Assembly (NCBI RefSeq): GCF_011761355.1
Contig: NZ_JAASRW010000002.1
Span: 372,001-436,000, forward strand
Direction: 5' to 3'
From: Paenibacillus lupini
GTDB lineage: Bacteria > Bacillota > Bacilli > Paenibacillales > Paenibacillaceae
Length of the DNA stretch: 64,000 nt
Position 1 is the first letter of the stretch, and each line of letters opens with the position of its first letter. Of the stretch, positions 8,000 to 17,413 are shown one piece after another. The notes beneath the pieces were generated by a model. The model was not told where the DNA came from. It made no database searches and worked only from the letters and a program-made list of their open reading frames with translations. The position numbers and the translations under genes were made by a program.

Positions 8000-9013
8000 A
8001 TGCTGATGGGTAAACAAACATGGAAATTTGAGAATCGCCCGGTCCTTATTGGGGCGGCAACGGTTGTTGGCCCCGATGAAGGCGACGGACCACTCGCCGC
8101 AGACTTTGATCTGGTCCACCCAGAGCTCGATATGCAGCAGAAAAGCTGGGAAAAAGCAGAGCGTTTGCTGATGGAGCAGGCATCGGAGTTTGCATTGAAT
8201 AATGCCGGCATTGAAAAAGAACAGCTGCAGTTTTATGTCGGCGGCGATCTGATGAATCAAATCATCAGCAACAGCTTTGCCGCGAGAACACTTGGGGTAC
8301 CCAATATTGGTGTGTTTGGCGCATGTTCAACCTCAATGGAATCGCTTGCGCTTGCTTCGCTAATGGTTAACTCGGGAGCCAGCCAATATGTGCTTGCAGG
8401 AACATGCAGCCATAACTGTACAGCAGAGAAGCAGTTCCGTTATCCAACAGAATACGGCGCGCAGAAGCCACCAACAGCACAATATACAGTGACCGGAGCG
8501 GGAGCGGTTGTCGTTGCGGCAACCGGCGAAGGTCCTGTTGTGGAATATGCAACAATCGGCAAAGTGATTGATCTGGGTATCAAGGATCCATTTAATATGG
8601 GAGCCGCTATGGCACCTGCTGCAGTAGATACGATTCAGGCTCATTTTAATGACACCGGACGTACACCAAAGGATTATGACTTAATCGTAACTGGAGATCT
8701 GGCCAGTGTGGGTCATCCACTTGCGAAGGAGCTTCTGCTCAGGGACGGCGTACCGATGGATGATACGACGTTCAAAGACTGCGGGCTGATGGTCTACGAT
8801 GTCGACCGGCAGAAAGTACAGGCCGGGGGGAGTGGCTGCGGCTGCTCTGCCGTTGTGACTTATGGCCATCTGCTTAAGAAGGTTGCAAAAGGTGAATTAA
8901 AGCGCATCTTAGTTGTGGCAACCGGGGCATTGCTGTCGCCCCTTTCCTTCCAGCAGGGTGAGAGCATTCCATGTATCGCACATGCCGTTGCGATCAGCGG
9001 CGGAAAGGAGTAA
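8000..9013 (+). CDS. spoVAD: SpoVAD, stage V sporulation protein (copy 2)
   Basis: This 337-residue protein has the SpoVAD dipicolinate-binding, thiolase-like fold with GGDLMNQIIS, FGACSTSMESLALA and YPTEYGAQKPPTAQ. It is closely similar to the copy at 5871. The ATG at 8000 lies one base after the spoVAC stop; an ATG two codons later is also possible. No strong ribosome site is visible, so translation is probably coupled to spoVAC. The stop lies five bases before spoVAE. Confidence 0.93.
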   Translation: MLMGKQTWKFENRPVLIGAATVVGPDEGDGPLAADFDLVHPELDMQQKSWEKAERLLMEQASEFALNNAGIEKEQLQFYVGGDLMNQIISNSFAARTLGVPNIGVFGACSTSMESLALASLMVNSGASQYVLAGTCSHNCTAEKQFRYPTEYGAQKPPTAQYTVTGAGAVVVAATGEGPVVEYATIGKVIDLGIKDPFNMGAAMAPAAVDTIQAHFNDTGRTPKDYDLIVTGDLASVGHPLAKELLLRDGVPMDDTTFKDCGLMVYDVDRQKVQAGGSGCGCSAVVTYGHLLKKVAKGELKRILVVATGALLSPLSFQQGESIPCIAHAVAISGGKE

Positions 9014-9018
9014 CGAGT

Positions 9019-9369
9019 ATGCAATTTCTATGGGCTTTTATCATAGGCGGCGCCATCTGTGTGGTGGGGCAGCTGTTGTTCGATGTAGTGAAGCTGACAC
9101 CAGCGCATACAATGGCAACCCTTGTTGTTGTTGGCGCGATTGTCGACGGGGTTGGCTGGTACGAACCGCTGGTTGATTTTGCTGGTGCGGGTGCAACCGT
9201 ACCAATTACGAGCTTTGGCAATGCACTTGTTCATGGTGCGCTGACCGAGCTGGAGAACTCAGGTTGGATTGGCGTTATCTCCGGTATCTTCAAGGTCACA
9301 AGTGCCGGGATTTCCGCGGCGATTATATTCTCCTTCCTGGCGGCGCTCGTTGTGCGCCCTAAGGGCTAG
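9019..9369 (+). CDS. spoVAE: SpoVAE (SpoVAEb-type), stage V sporulation protein (copy 2)
   Basis: This 116-residue membrane protein has the same length as copy 1 and shares LTPAHTMATLVVVGAI and PITSFGNALVHGAL. AAAGGAG overlaps the end of spoVAD and gives a good spacing to the ATG at 9019. It completes the second spoVA set and is followed by a strong terminator. Confidence 0.93.
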   Translation: MQFLWAFIIGGAICVVGQLLFDVVKLTPAHTMATLVVVGAIVDGVGWYEPLVDFAGAGATVPITSFGNALVHGALTELENSGWIGVISGIFKVTSAGISAAIIFSFLAALVVRPKG

Positions 9370-9374
9370 ACTCA

Positions 9375-9419
9375 CGAAAAAGCAGGATTACCTTCATAAA
9401 GGGTAACCCTGCTTTTTCG
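9375..9419. terminator. Bidirectional terminator between spoVAE and mprF
   Basis: The arms CGAAAAAGCAGG / CCTGCTTTTTCG surround an inner TTACC/GGTAA pairing. A-runs and T-runs flank it on both sides, so it can serve the converging spoVAE and mprF genes. Confidence 0.85.
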
Positions 9420-9437
9420 CTTATTACTAGGTTCATC

Positions 9438-12065
9438 TTAATCACTTCTGCCGCGTGAGATCATTCTTGTCACCTGAATAATCAGCTTCAGGAAAAGACT
9501 GTTCTGTGGGAAAGCCAGATAACGTGGCTCCCATTCTGGATCGAATTTATCTTTGAATCGGCGTATGCCCTGGAATCCGTAGAAATGACTTCCTTTTAAG
9601 AATACCCATCTTGCAAGCTGTTCTCCGCGATAGGCATACATGGACTCTCCTACGCTGGCGAGTGGAGCCATACCAAGATTGAAGACTTGATAGCCTTCCC
9701 CTTTAGCCCACTGCAGTAAATGAACAAACAGCACATCCATCACTCCGCTGAGACCATCCCGATGACGCATCAAGTCAATAGATATGGATTTACCGTTATC
9801 ATATACCGGCATCATGCTGGCAAACGCAGCAATCCGATTCTCGCTATCCCGCAATACGGCAACAGGAGCAAGCTCAAGATATGATTCTTGAAAAGTGCCA
9901 AGCGAGAATCCTTTTTCTTTACTATCACCCAGCCATTCATCAGATACAGCTTTCAGTTCAGACCACAGCATAGGAGTGAAAGGCGGCTTGATAATTTCGA
10001 AAGTAAAGCCATTTCTCTCATAACGATTGCATGCCGCACGCAAATCCGCTTTACGCCGGCCAGATAATTGGAATTGATCCAGCTGGACGATGGCTTCTTC
10101 TCCAAGCTTGAAAAAACGATAGCCGAATTCATGATATAAAGGCAATTGTTCTGCTTTCACCTGATAAAAGACTGCTGTTGCTGCGTATCGGTCTGCGTAA
10201 TCGCGGAATTGGCGAACAAGCAGTCGAACGGACACAGGATCACCAATCGGATCGCCAAGTGCAACTAAAGTTTTTCCAATACGTCCATATACGAGTACGG
10301 CTTTATGATCAGGTGTCCACATAAAGCTCTTATCACCCATGTACATCAAATGCGTCAAGAAATTGCCGGGGTGACGTTCAAGAAGCTGCTGCAGCTTCTC
10401 CCAATCCTGCGGACCGGGAGCTGGAGCAGGAGGAAGACTTGGGACAAATAGTCTTCTTACCGATAACAAGATCCAGCTGACAGCCAGTGCGAGTACAGCT
10501 TCCCGCAGCAGCTCGTCATCCTTTAGCGAATAACGGGCATACCATTTGGCATGGGCTAATACTCCAGGAGGAATTTCATTTGTAGACAGCCCTACGGATA
10601 AGTACAACACAATGACAAGCAACGATATTCCAGCCCAAGCGAACGTTTTTCGTACAGTGAAGATGGACTCTTTTCGATTAAATCTGTCTTTGGACAGCCA
10701 TAAAAGCAGGCAGACGAACAGAAGGAAGATCGCCTCTTCAAATTCGAAGCCTTTCAGAATTAAGGCCAGCGTACCGCCGACCAGCAGAATCAAGGCCAAA
10801 TAGTAAGCTCGTTTCACACGGAAACGGATACTTTCTGAGACCATGATCATTAACAAACCAATCAGAACGGTAAGCTGATGTGAGCCTTTCATCGTAAAGG
10901 GAGTGACGAATTGCTCAAGCATATGCATACGATGCCAGCTGCCTGGGGTTGCAGCGGAGAATAGCAGCAGTACACCGCTAATAAATACAAGTGCAGCGAG
11001 AGCCCAGGTACTAATATCACTTAGGACGGCTGTTTGGCTTGGCCAATTCCATATGGTATGCCAGCGTTTGATTGCGGGTTTTAATACCTGCTGCTGGGTT
11101 TGTGCCCATTTTTCCTTGCTAGGAATCCATTCCGTTGTAGCGAAGGCAAGTCCTAGTGCCCAAGGAAGGAAGCAGTAAAAAATCCGGTAAAGCACAATAA
11201 CGGCGAGTCCTTGGTCCGGAGACAAGCCAAGATGTTGGAAGGCAAGCAGCACAATGGCGTCAAAGGAGCCTAATCCGCTTGGTACAAAGCTTGCCACCCC
11301 GGCTACAGCTGCGATGACATAGATGCTCATCGATTCACGTAGTCCGATAGGCAGACCCATCAGGTGTACAATTAGCCAAAAAGATAGTCCTGCCATCATC
11401 CATTCAAGGAGGGAGGCAGCAATCATCTTAAATACCGGAGTTTTGGCGATAGTTGTCTCTTCTTGCTGCACCGTTAGCCCTAGTACATTTCCCAGCTTGG
11501 GGAGTCTGCCAAGGGATGCGAACAACACGACATACAGGCCTACCAGGATTATAGCTATAAACAGCCAAGGATGATGAGCCAGCAGGCTGTGATCATTCCA
11601 CACTCCTGCAAGCAGCAGAAGGGATAGAATAGACAGTCCTGTTAAGCCGGCTAACGATTGGTATACCAGAGACCGCAGCCAGTGCGGACCTTGCAAGCCC
11701 CATTTGCGGTAAAGCATCAAGCGCAGCCCCGCACCGGTTAAACCAGCGAATCCGATGGCGTTATTAAATGAATTAGCGATCCAGCTTATTTTGAATAAGG
11801 CTGTGTTAGGCAGCTTAGCGCGGTTCCATCTCATTAATATCACATCATAAGCTGACATGACCGCTACCGACAGAAAACAGAGAATACCAAGCTCGAGGTG
11901 ATCTATCCAATGCAGATGCTTCAGCAAATGGAGAGCGGCGGCTGGGTGGATCTCATTAATAAAGCCGCTGGTTTGCGTGTACAGAAAGAGAAGGATCACA
12001 ACGGGGAACAGGAATTTAAATACATTTTTGAACCGGTTTGTAAAGCTGGTTAGTTGAGTGAGCAA
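9438..12065 (-). CDS. mprF: MprF, phosphatidylglycerol lysyltransferase/flippase
   Basis: This roughly 875-residue membrane protein has a long N-terminal multi-helix domain (flippase, about the first 500 residues) and a C-terminal cytosolic acyltransferase-like domain (DUF2156). That domain transfers an amino acid, usually lysine from charged tRNA, to phosphatidylglycerol. The family makes the surface less negative and gives resistance to cationic antimicrobial peptides. C-terminal landmarks include GDPIGDP and YRGEQLARWVFLKGSHFYGFQGIRRFKDKFDP, split here by a few residues. The frame is open up to a TTG at 12137 without a ribosome site. TTG at 12065 has AGAAGGTG six bases upstream and is preferred. 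It is transcribed divergently from the moxR operon. Confidence 0.87.
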   Translation of the reverse strand: MLTQLTSFTNRFKNVFKFLFPVVILLFLYTQTSGFINEIHPAAALHLLKHLHWIDHLELGILCFLSVAVMSAYDVILMRWNRAKLPNTALFKISWIANSFNNAIGFAGLTGAGLRLMLYRKWGLQGPHWLRSLVYQSLAGLTGLSILSLLLLAGVWNDHSLLAHHPWLFIAIILVGLYVVLFASLGRLPKLGNVLGLTVQQEETTIAKTPVFKMIAASLLEWMMAGLSFWLIVHLMGLPIGLRESMSIYVIAAVAGVASFVPSGLGSFDAIVLLAFQHLGLSPDQGLAVIVLYRIFYCFLPWALGLAFATTEWIPSKEKWAQTQQQVLKPAIKRWHTIWNWPSQTAVLSDISTWALAALVFISGVLLLFSAATPGSWHRMHMLEQFVTPFTMKGSHQLTVLIGLLMIMVSESIRFRVKRAYYLALILLVGGTLALILKGFEFEEAIFLLFVCLLLWLSKDRFNRKESIFTVRKTFAWAGISLLVIVLYLSVGLSTNEIPPGVLAHAKWYARYSLKDDELLREAVLALAVSWILLSVRRLFVPSLPPAPAPGPQDWEKLQQLLERHPGNFLTHLMYMGDKSFMWTPDHKAVLVYGRIGKTLVALGDPIGDPVSVRLLVRQFRDYADRYAATAVFYQVKAEQLPLYHEFGYRFFKLGEEAIVQLDQFQLSGRRKADLRAACNRYERNGFTFEIIKPPFTPMLWSELKAVSDEWLGDSKEKGFSLGTFQESYLELAPVAVLRDSENRIAAFASMMPVYDNGKSISIDLMRHRDGLSGVMDVLFVHLLQWAKGEGYQVFNLGMAPLASVGESMYAYRGEQLARWVFLKGSHFYGFQGIRRFKDKFDPEWEPRYLAFPQNSLFLKLIIQVTRMISRGRSD

Positions 12066-12298
12066 CGATTGCACCTTCTTATGCGTATATAGGGATAAGA
12101 GTGAAGATATTGCCAATATATCATATGAAATTATCAATTCCCACTTTTCACAAATACGCCTTCTTTGGATGTTGGATTATGTGGAATCCTCCAATTTTTT
12201 TTGGCAGTTCGTTCATTTGTGCTACCCAAAGGTACTGCTGTAAAATAGTACTAAATCCCCTTATTTTATACTCTTACTACTCTGCAGGAGGTATGTCT

Positions 12299-13255
12299 AT
12301 GGAAACTCGTCTCGCCGATATGCAATTATGTTCTTCAATCCTTAGCAGCTTAAATGAATGTATCTTGGGAAAAGAAAATGAGATTGAACGACTAATGATA
12401 GCCGTCATCGGCGGCGGACATGTTCTGCTTGAAGATGTACCGGGCACAGGTAAAACTCAATTAGTAAAAGCGTTAGCTAAAACAATAGGCGGACAATTCC
12501 GCCGTATTCAATGTAATCCTGACTTGCTCCCAACGGATATAACAGGCGTCTCGATCTATCATCCTAAGCAGGAACAGTTTATTTTCCGTTCAGGACCCGT
12601 CATGACCAATGTACTGCTTGCCGATGAGATCAACCGGGCAACGACCAAGACACAAGCTGCCTTACTCGAAGCTATGGAGGAAGGGCATGTTACTGTCGAC
12701 GGTGATACGTACATGCTTCCGAGTCCGTTTATTCTGCTGGCCACACAGAACCCGATTGACTTCGAGGGGACCTATTCCTTACCGGAAGCTCAGCTTGACC
12801 GGTTTATGATGAAGCTTTCGCTTGGTTATCCGAATGAAGCAGATGAACAGCGGATGGTGCTGTCAAGAGAAGGTGTTCATCCATCAGATCGAATGGAGCA
12901 ATTATCCACTATCGAAGATATTGAACGGATTCAAGAGCAGGTGCTTGCTGTTCATATGGATGATGCGGTCGGCAATTATTTAATTCAGCTTGTCCGGTCA
13001 ACCCGTACACATCCGCAAGTTGTCCTTGGCGCAAGTCCTCGTGCGGCCATTGCTTTGTCCCGAGCGGCGAAAGCCAGCGCCTACCTGCAGCAGCGGACAT
13101 TTGTTACGCCCGATGATGTTAAAAATCTTGCACCGTATGTGTTATCCCACAGAATGCTGCTCAATACAGATGCGCGTATGAATGGGCTCAGGGCCGAGGA
13201 CATCGTCGCCCAGCTGCTGGATACGGCCAAAGTTCCGGTTAGACTGGAGCGCTGA
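12299..13255 (+). CDS. MoxR family AAA+ ATPase
   Basis: This 318-residue AAA+ ATPase has Walker A DVPGTGKT (46-53), Walker B LLADEINRA (Asp-Glu at 109-110), the sensor stretch LLATQNPI and GTYSLPEAQLDRF, typical of the MoxR subfamily. MoxR proteins act as chaperone-like ATPases that help mature partner proteins encoded nearby, often with DUF58 and transglutaminase-like proteins as here. AGGAGG seven bases before the ATG at 12299 decides the start; the upstream ATG at 12293 is too close. The frame continues upstream to 12101 without coding character. It overlaps nothing and is followed by the DUF58 gene after four bases. Confidence 0.9.
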   Translation: METRLADMQLCSSILSSLNECILGKENEIERLMIAVIGGGHVLLEDVPGTGKTQLVKALAKTIGGQFRRIQCNPDLLPTDITGVSIYHPKQEQFIFRSGPVMTNVLLADEINRATTKTQAALLEAMEEGHVTVDGDTYMLPSPFILLATQNPIDFEGTYSLPEAQLDRFMMKLSLGYPNEADEQRMVLSREGVHPSDRMEQLSTIEDIERIQEQVLAVHMDDAVGNYLIQLVRSTRTHPQVVLGASPRAAIALSRAAKASAYLQQRTFVTPDDVKNLAPYVLSHRMLLNTDARMNGLRAEDIVAQLLDTAKVPVRLER

Positions 13256-13259
13256 TCCG

Positions 13260-14498
13260 ATGAGCACGGTCGCGAAGACACGTAAACGATGGAGGCTTAT
13301 CGCGTTCATTTATGGCGCTGCTTTATTTTATTTGCTTTTTCAAGGCGGCAAGACTGCCTTAATGTTGTTTATGATTTTGAATGTGCTGCTGATTTATCTT
13401 GCATTAGGCCGCTGGAGTGGGATTAGTCATGTATCTGGCAACCGGACCTATCGCCAGACAGGAGCGTCTTCTCATATCGAACAATCTTTAACGGCAGGCA
13501 GTACGCTTGATGTCCAGCTGTCGGTGAAAGTTCCTGGTGTATACCCGATTCCCTATGTACTGATTCGAGACAGGCTGCTCCGGCATAACGGACAGCGGCT
13601 GCATTTCGAGGCTTCCTTTGTTCCTAATTTCAAACGAGCCGGCGAGGTCTCGTACCAAACGCCGCCGCTGCAGCGCGGGGAATACCGCTTTGAAACAACA
13701 GAATGTATTTCTCATGATATATTCGGGCTGTTCGAACATTCCGGCAGCTTCGGCTCGGAAACGGTATTCAGCGTTCTGCCTCAGATTATTCCACTGCGTC
13801 AATGGCACAGTGTCCAAAGCGGCTTCCGCGGACCTTATTCCCATGCCGTGGCGCCTCGCGCGGCGAAAGAAACGACACAAATCAATGGTGTTCGTGAATA
13901 TTTGTACGGCGATAGGTTATCACGAATTCACTGGAATGCAACGGCTAAGACAGGAGATTGGAAGTCAAAAGCATTCGAGAGAGAATCTCTTCCTCGTACC
14001 CTTCTTATTCTCGATCGTTATGCTGCTGATTATCCAGAACCTGCTGCAGAGAGGTTCGAGCTTGCTGTCTCTGCTGCAGCCTCTCTTATTGACAGCGGAT
14101 CGAAGGGAGATACGGCAATTGGCCTCATGTCTTCCGGCAAGAAGCTGACGATCATGCCGCCAAAGGCTGGTGTGGAGCAGCGTGGCACACTGCTGAAGCA
14201 TTTGACTTTTGTTGATGCTGACGCGGAGCAAGGTCTGTACAAAACTTTACTTGCAGCTGATTCACGGCTTGAGCCAGGTTCCTTCGCGATAATTATAAGT
14301 GGTACTTCCGGGAAAGAAGCGATCCGCGCAATGGAATGGCTTTCCCGCAAAGGGTTGACGCCATGCCTTATGCATATTGGCGGAGTGAAGCGTCTTGAAG
14401 AGCAGTCAAGGCTGATGATTCGCAGCAAAGGCTGGACTTTATTTGAACTCAAGCAGCTTCAGGAACTGCCCGCTGTTCTGGAAGGAGGCCGAGCATGA
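13260..14498 (+). CDS. DUF58 domain membrane protein
   Basis: This 412-residue protein has two N-terminal membrane helices (about residues 14-50), a beta-rich extracellular-like section and a C-terminal DUF58 domain. The domain shows REYLYGDRLSRIHWNATAK, the family hallmark. DUF58 proteins are von Willebrand factor A-like and are encoded with MoxR ATPases; their exact role is open. The start is the ATG just after the moxR stop. The stop overlaps the transglutaminase start as ATGA, indicating translational coupling of all three genes. Confidence 0.88.
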   Translation: MSTVAKTRKRWRLIAFIYGAALFYLLFQGGKTALMLFMILNVLLIYLALGRWSGISHVSGNRTYRQTGASSHIEQSLTAGSTLDVQLSVKVPGVYPIPYVLIRDRLLRHNGQRLHFEASFVPNFKRAGEVSYQTPPLQRGEYRFETTECISHDIFGLFEHSGSFGSETVFSVLPQIIPLRQWHSVQSGFRGPYSHAVAPRAAKETTQINGVREYLYGDRLSRIHWNATAKTGDWKSKAFERESLPRTLLILDRYAADYPEPAAERFELAVSAAASLIDSGSKGDTAIGLMSSGKKLTIMPPKAGVEQRGTLLKHLTFVDADAEQGLYKTLLAADSRLEPGSFAIIISGTSGKEAIRAMEWLSRKGLTPCLMHIGGVKRLEEQSRLMIRSKGWTLFELKQLQELPAVLEGGRA

Positions 14499-16756
14499 GC
14501 GTCTTTCCGCGGTTGTTTACGTTTTGTCGATATGTAATGGTTAAGCTGACTCCAAATTGGTACTTGAAGCTGTCGCAATTGTTTATTGCACTTATGATTA
14601 TGAATACCCTGCAAATATTTGAAGGCTTCTGGTGGGAGGAGACCTTTACTGTCGCTACCTCTACGCTGCTGCTTGCCGTCGTCGTAGATTGGCTGCTGCC
14701 GCAGCGCATGAGAGTTATGCGCATTATCGTTCAATCTCTGCTTGCCTTGCTTGCCACCATACGTTTTGCTGAGCTTAAAAAAGTAACACTTGTACAGGAG
14801 CAAGACCAGTCGAGCTGGACATTCTTCTTCGAGCGGTTATGGGGTTACGCTGAGCAGCTTCATCCTTTTATATGGATTAGCGGGGCCTTATTACTGCTCT
14901 ATATTTTGTTTGTACAATGGGTGACGACAAGACCTCGGTTATTTGGTTTTATAAGCGTAAATATCCTTGTCTTGACGATTGCGGATTCCTTTACTCCGAT
15001 CTGGTTATGGGACGAGGTTGCTTTAATTGTATTTTTGAGCCTGATCTGGCTGGTAGCCAATCATTTGTACAGGCTTGAGCGCAATCATCCAAGCAGCTGG
15101 AGAGAATTAATTGAGTATCCGCTGCAGCTGCTGCTGCCGATTGTTGTTGTGCTGTCTGTCCTGATGACTGCAGGAATATTGATGCCGGGAATTTCGCCAA
15201 TCATCCAGGATCCATACACGATGTGGAAGGAGTCCAAGGGTGAGACGGTTAACGTGTTCCTCGGTGATAAAAGTGTTGCATCCCCCGTTGATGTGAGCAG
15301 CAGCGAGTCAAGCTCCGGTTATGGAAGGGACGACTCCTCGCTAGGCGGAGGCTTTGATTTCGACTATTCACCGGTGATGAACATCACGACTTCGCATCGC
15401 AGTTATTGGCGCGGGGAGACAAAGACGGTATATTCCGGAGCAGGCTGGTCGATTGATGACTCGGACCTTGATAACATCTCGACAGTCGGGAAAGACAAAG
15501 AGCTGCCTATCATGCAAAGCCGTGAATTAGCGGAGACGTTGAAGGTGGAACAGCAGGTTAGAATGGTCCGCAATGATATTTATCCTGTATTATTTTCTGC
15601 ATATCCCGTTACATCGGTTCATTGGATAGATGATCCGGATGCATCAACTTTGCCGAAGAGCTTGCAATGGGCGGTTGATGAACAAGAGCTTATATGGTCT
15701 GACCGTCCACTCAAAAGATTCCCGCAAAGCTATTCGGTTACTTCTGAAGTGACAGTATTAAATGAAGAAGGACTACGCAAGACGGAGGCGGCGTTTGCGG
15801 ATGCAGCAGAAAATAAGAAATATTTGCAGCTGCCATCTGATTTGCCTGGCCGTGTGAGGGCGCTTGCCGAGACCGTTACAGCGGAAGCAGTAGACGATTA
15901 TGATAAAGCTAAGCTGATCGAGACGTATCTTCGGACGAACTTCCAGTATACGAATAGGCCGGATAAGTCGAAGCTGAGCGATGACAGTACGGATTTCGTT
16001 GACCAATTCCTGTTTGAGCTGAAGGAAGGCTATTGCGATTACTTCTCGACAGCGATGGCAGTCTTGTCACGCTCGGTTGGCCTGCCGGCACGCTGGGTGA
16101 AGGGCTTCTCCCCAGGGGTTCTCCCAGCATCTGATTATTTACCTTCAGCAGGTGGAATCCCAAGTGAGGCAGAGCTGAATCCAGATGGTGCAGGAACTTA
16201 TACTGTTCGTAACTCTGATGCGCATTCCTGGGTCGAAATTTACTTTGATGGTTATGGCTGGATTCCATTTGAACCAACGGCTGGATTCACATTCCCGTAC
16301 TCTATGCCTGAGGTTAAGGAGGAAGCATTGCCAACTCCAACACTGGATGTGAGTACGGATACTACGCCAGAGGAAGTGCCTGCCAGCAAGGATATTAATT
16401 GGTCGGCAATACTGTGGAGCACCGTTTCAGTCCTTTTTGTTCTTGTGATTGGATATGTCATGTTCCGTTTCACACGGATACGTTTATGGCGCCGTCCTTA
16501 TTCTGGTAATGACAGGATTGTATGGGAGACAGAGAAGCTTCTTCGTCTCTGCAGACGTAAAGGTTATGAACGGCAGGAGCATGAGACGCTCCGAGAGGCG
16601 ATTCAGCGATGGTCGCCAAGTCATAAGAGGTTGCAAAGCCTGCTCCGTGAGGTGCTTGATGAATTTGAACGCGCGAAGTACAGCACCGTACAAGCGACAA
16701 GTGTGGATACCGATCGATTTATTCTAAAAATTAAAGCGGTTAAAGAGGAATTATAA
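14495..16756 (+). CDS. Transglutaminase-like membrane protein (TgpA type, DUF4129 C-terminus)
   Basis: This 753-residue protein starts with about six membrane helices (residues 1-230). A transglutaminase-like core follows with the active-site Cys514 in EGYCDYFSTAMAVLSR and His577 in DAHSWVEIYFDGYGWIPF. It then has a late membrane helix near 635-655 and a DUF4129-like tail. Such proteins form a conserved trio with MoxR and DUF58 and are thought to process or crosslink cell-surface proteins; the substrate is unknown. In place of the usual Asp after the His there is FEPT, which also occurs in this family. It ends the operon before a strong terminator. Confidence 0.87.
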   Translation: MSVFPRLFTFCRYVMVKLTPNWYLKLSQLFIALMIMNTLQIFEGFWWEETFTVATSTLLLAVVVDWLLPQRMRVMRIIVQSLLALLATIRFAELKKVTLVQEQDQSSWTFFFERLWGYAEQLHPFIWISGALLLLYILFVQWVTTRPRLFGFISVNILVLTIADSFTPIWLWDEVALIVFLSLIWLVANHLYRLERNHPSSWRELIEYPLQLLLPIVVVLSVLMTAGILMPGISPIIQDPYTMWKESKGETVNVFLGDKSVASPVDVSSSESSSGYGRDDSSLGGGFDFDYSPVMNITTSHRSYWRGETKTVYSGAGWSIDDSDLDNISTVGKDKELPIMQSRELAETLKVEQQVRMVRNDIYPVLFSAYPVTSVHWIDDPDASTLPKSLQWAVDEQELIWSDRPLKRFPQSYSVTSEVTVLNEEGLRKTEAAFADAAENKKYLQLPSDLPGRVRALAETVTAEAVDDYDKAKLIETYLRTNFQYTNRPDKSKLSDDSTDFVDQFLFELKEGYCDYFSTAMAVLSRSVGLPARWVKGFSPGVLPASDYLPSAGGIPSEAELNPDGAGTYTVRNSDAHSWVEIYFDGYGWIPFEPTAGFTFPYSMPEVKEEALPTPTLDVSTDTTPEEVPASKDINWSAILWSTVSVLFVLVIGYVMFRFTRIRLWRRPYSGNDRIVWETEKLLRLCRRKGYERQEHETLREAIQRWSPSHKRLQSLLREVLDEFERAKYSTVQATSVDTDRFILKIKAVKEEL

Positions 16757-16773
16757 TTGTACATGATAAAGGT

Positions 16774-16811
16774 AAGAAATACCGCTCGCCTAATGGGAGC
16801 GGTATTTCTTT
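16774..16811 (+). terminator. Rho-independent terminator after transglutaminase gene
   Basis: The stem AAGAAATACCGCTC / GAGCGGTATTTCTT with a short loop ends in a T-rich stretch. It separates the moxR operon from yqeG. Confidence 0.88.
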
Positions 16812-16888
16812 GCAACAAAATCCGAATATATGGTATAGTTTCGTAAGATAGCAGGAGAAGAGCGATAGAGCAGGGGGACTTTGGCAGA

Positions 16889-17413
16889 ATGTTCGAGAGA
16901 TTATTGCCGCATTTACGCGTAAATTCGGTGTATGAGATCCAGCTGGACGAGCTTTATAAGAAGGGTGTCCGCGGGATCATTACCGATCTAGATAATACGC
17001 TCGTAGGAGCACGTGAGCCGCTTGCAACGCCTCAGCTTACGAAATGGCTGGATGAAGTTCGAGACTTTGGCTTTAAAGTTGTGATTGTGTCGAATAATAA
17101 TAAGACGAGAGTGTCGAAGTTCGCAGATCCGCTGGGCATTCCGTTTATTCATGCCGCACGCAAGCCGGCTAATAAATCGTTCAACAAAGCGCTTAGCGTA
17201 TTAGGTCTGCCTGTGGAACAGACGGTTGTCTTAGGCGACCAGATGCTCACGGATGTGCTGGGAGGCAATCGTATGGGATTGTATACGATTCTGGTTACGC
17301 CTATAGCTCCTGCTGACGAAGGAATAATGACCCGGGTGAACAGGAGAATTGAGCGGTTTGTTCTTTCCCGTTTGCGTAAAAAAGGGACTTGGTATGAGGG
17401 GGAGACAAAGTGA
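16889..17413 (+). CDS. yqeG: YqeG family HAD IIIA-type phosphatase
   Basis: This 174-residue protein has the HAD nucleophile motif ITDLDNTLVG near residues 31-40, a second motif IVSNNNKTR and the late motif GDQMLTDVLGG. It is a subclass IIIA phosphatase of the YqeG family, a constant neighbour of the YqeH GTPase in Bacilli; the physiological substrate is not known. An AGGGGGA ribosome site precedes the ATG. The stop overlaps the GTG start of yqeH by four bases. Confidence 0.92.
   Translation: MFERLLPHLRVNSVYEIQLDELYKKGVRGIITDLDNTLVGAREPLATPQLTKWLDEVRDFGFKVVIVSNNNKTRVSKFADPLGIPFIHAARKPANKSFNKALSVLGLPVEQTVVLGDQMLTDVLGGNRMGLYTILVTPIAPADEGIMTRVNRRIERFVLSRLRKKGTWYEGETK

Noticed and set aside
4117..9419. 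Mobile element carrying the spoVA sets
   Set aside because: No transposase, integrase or terminal repeats were found; only the single inverted repeat at 7313-7410 remains unexplained.
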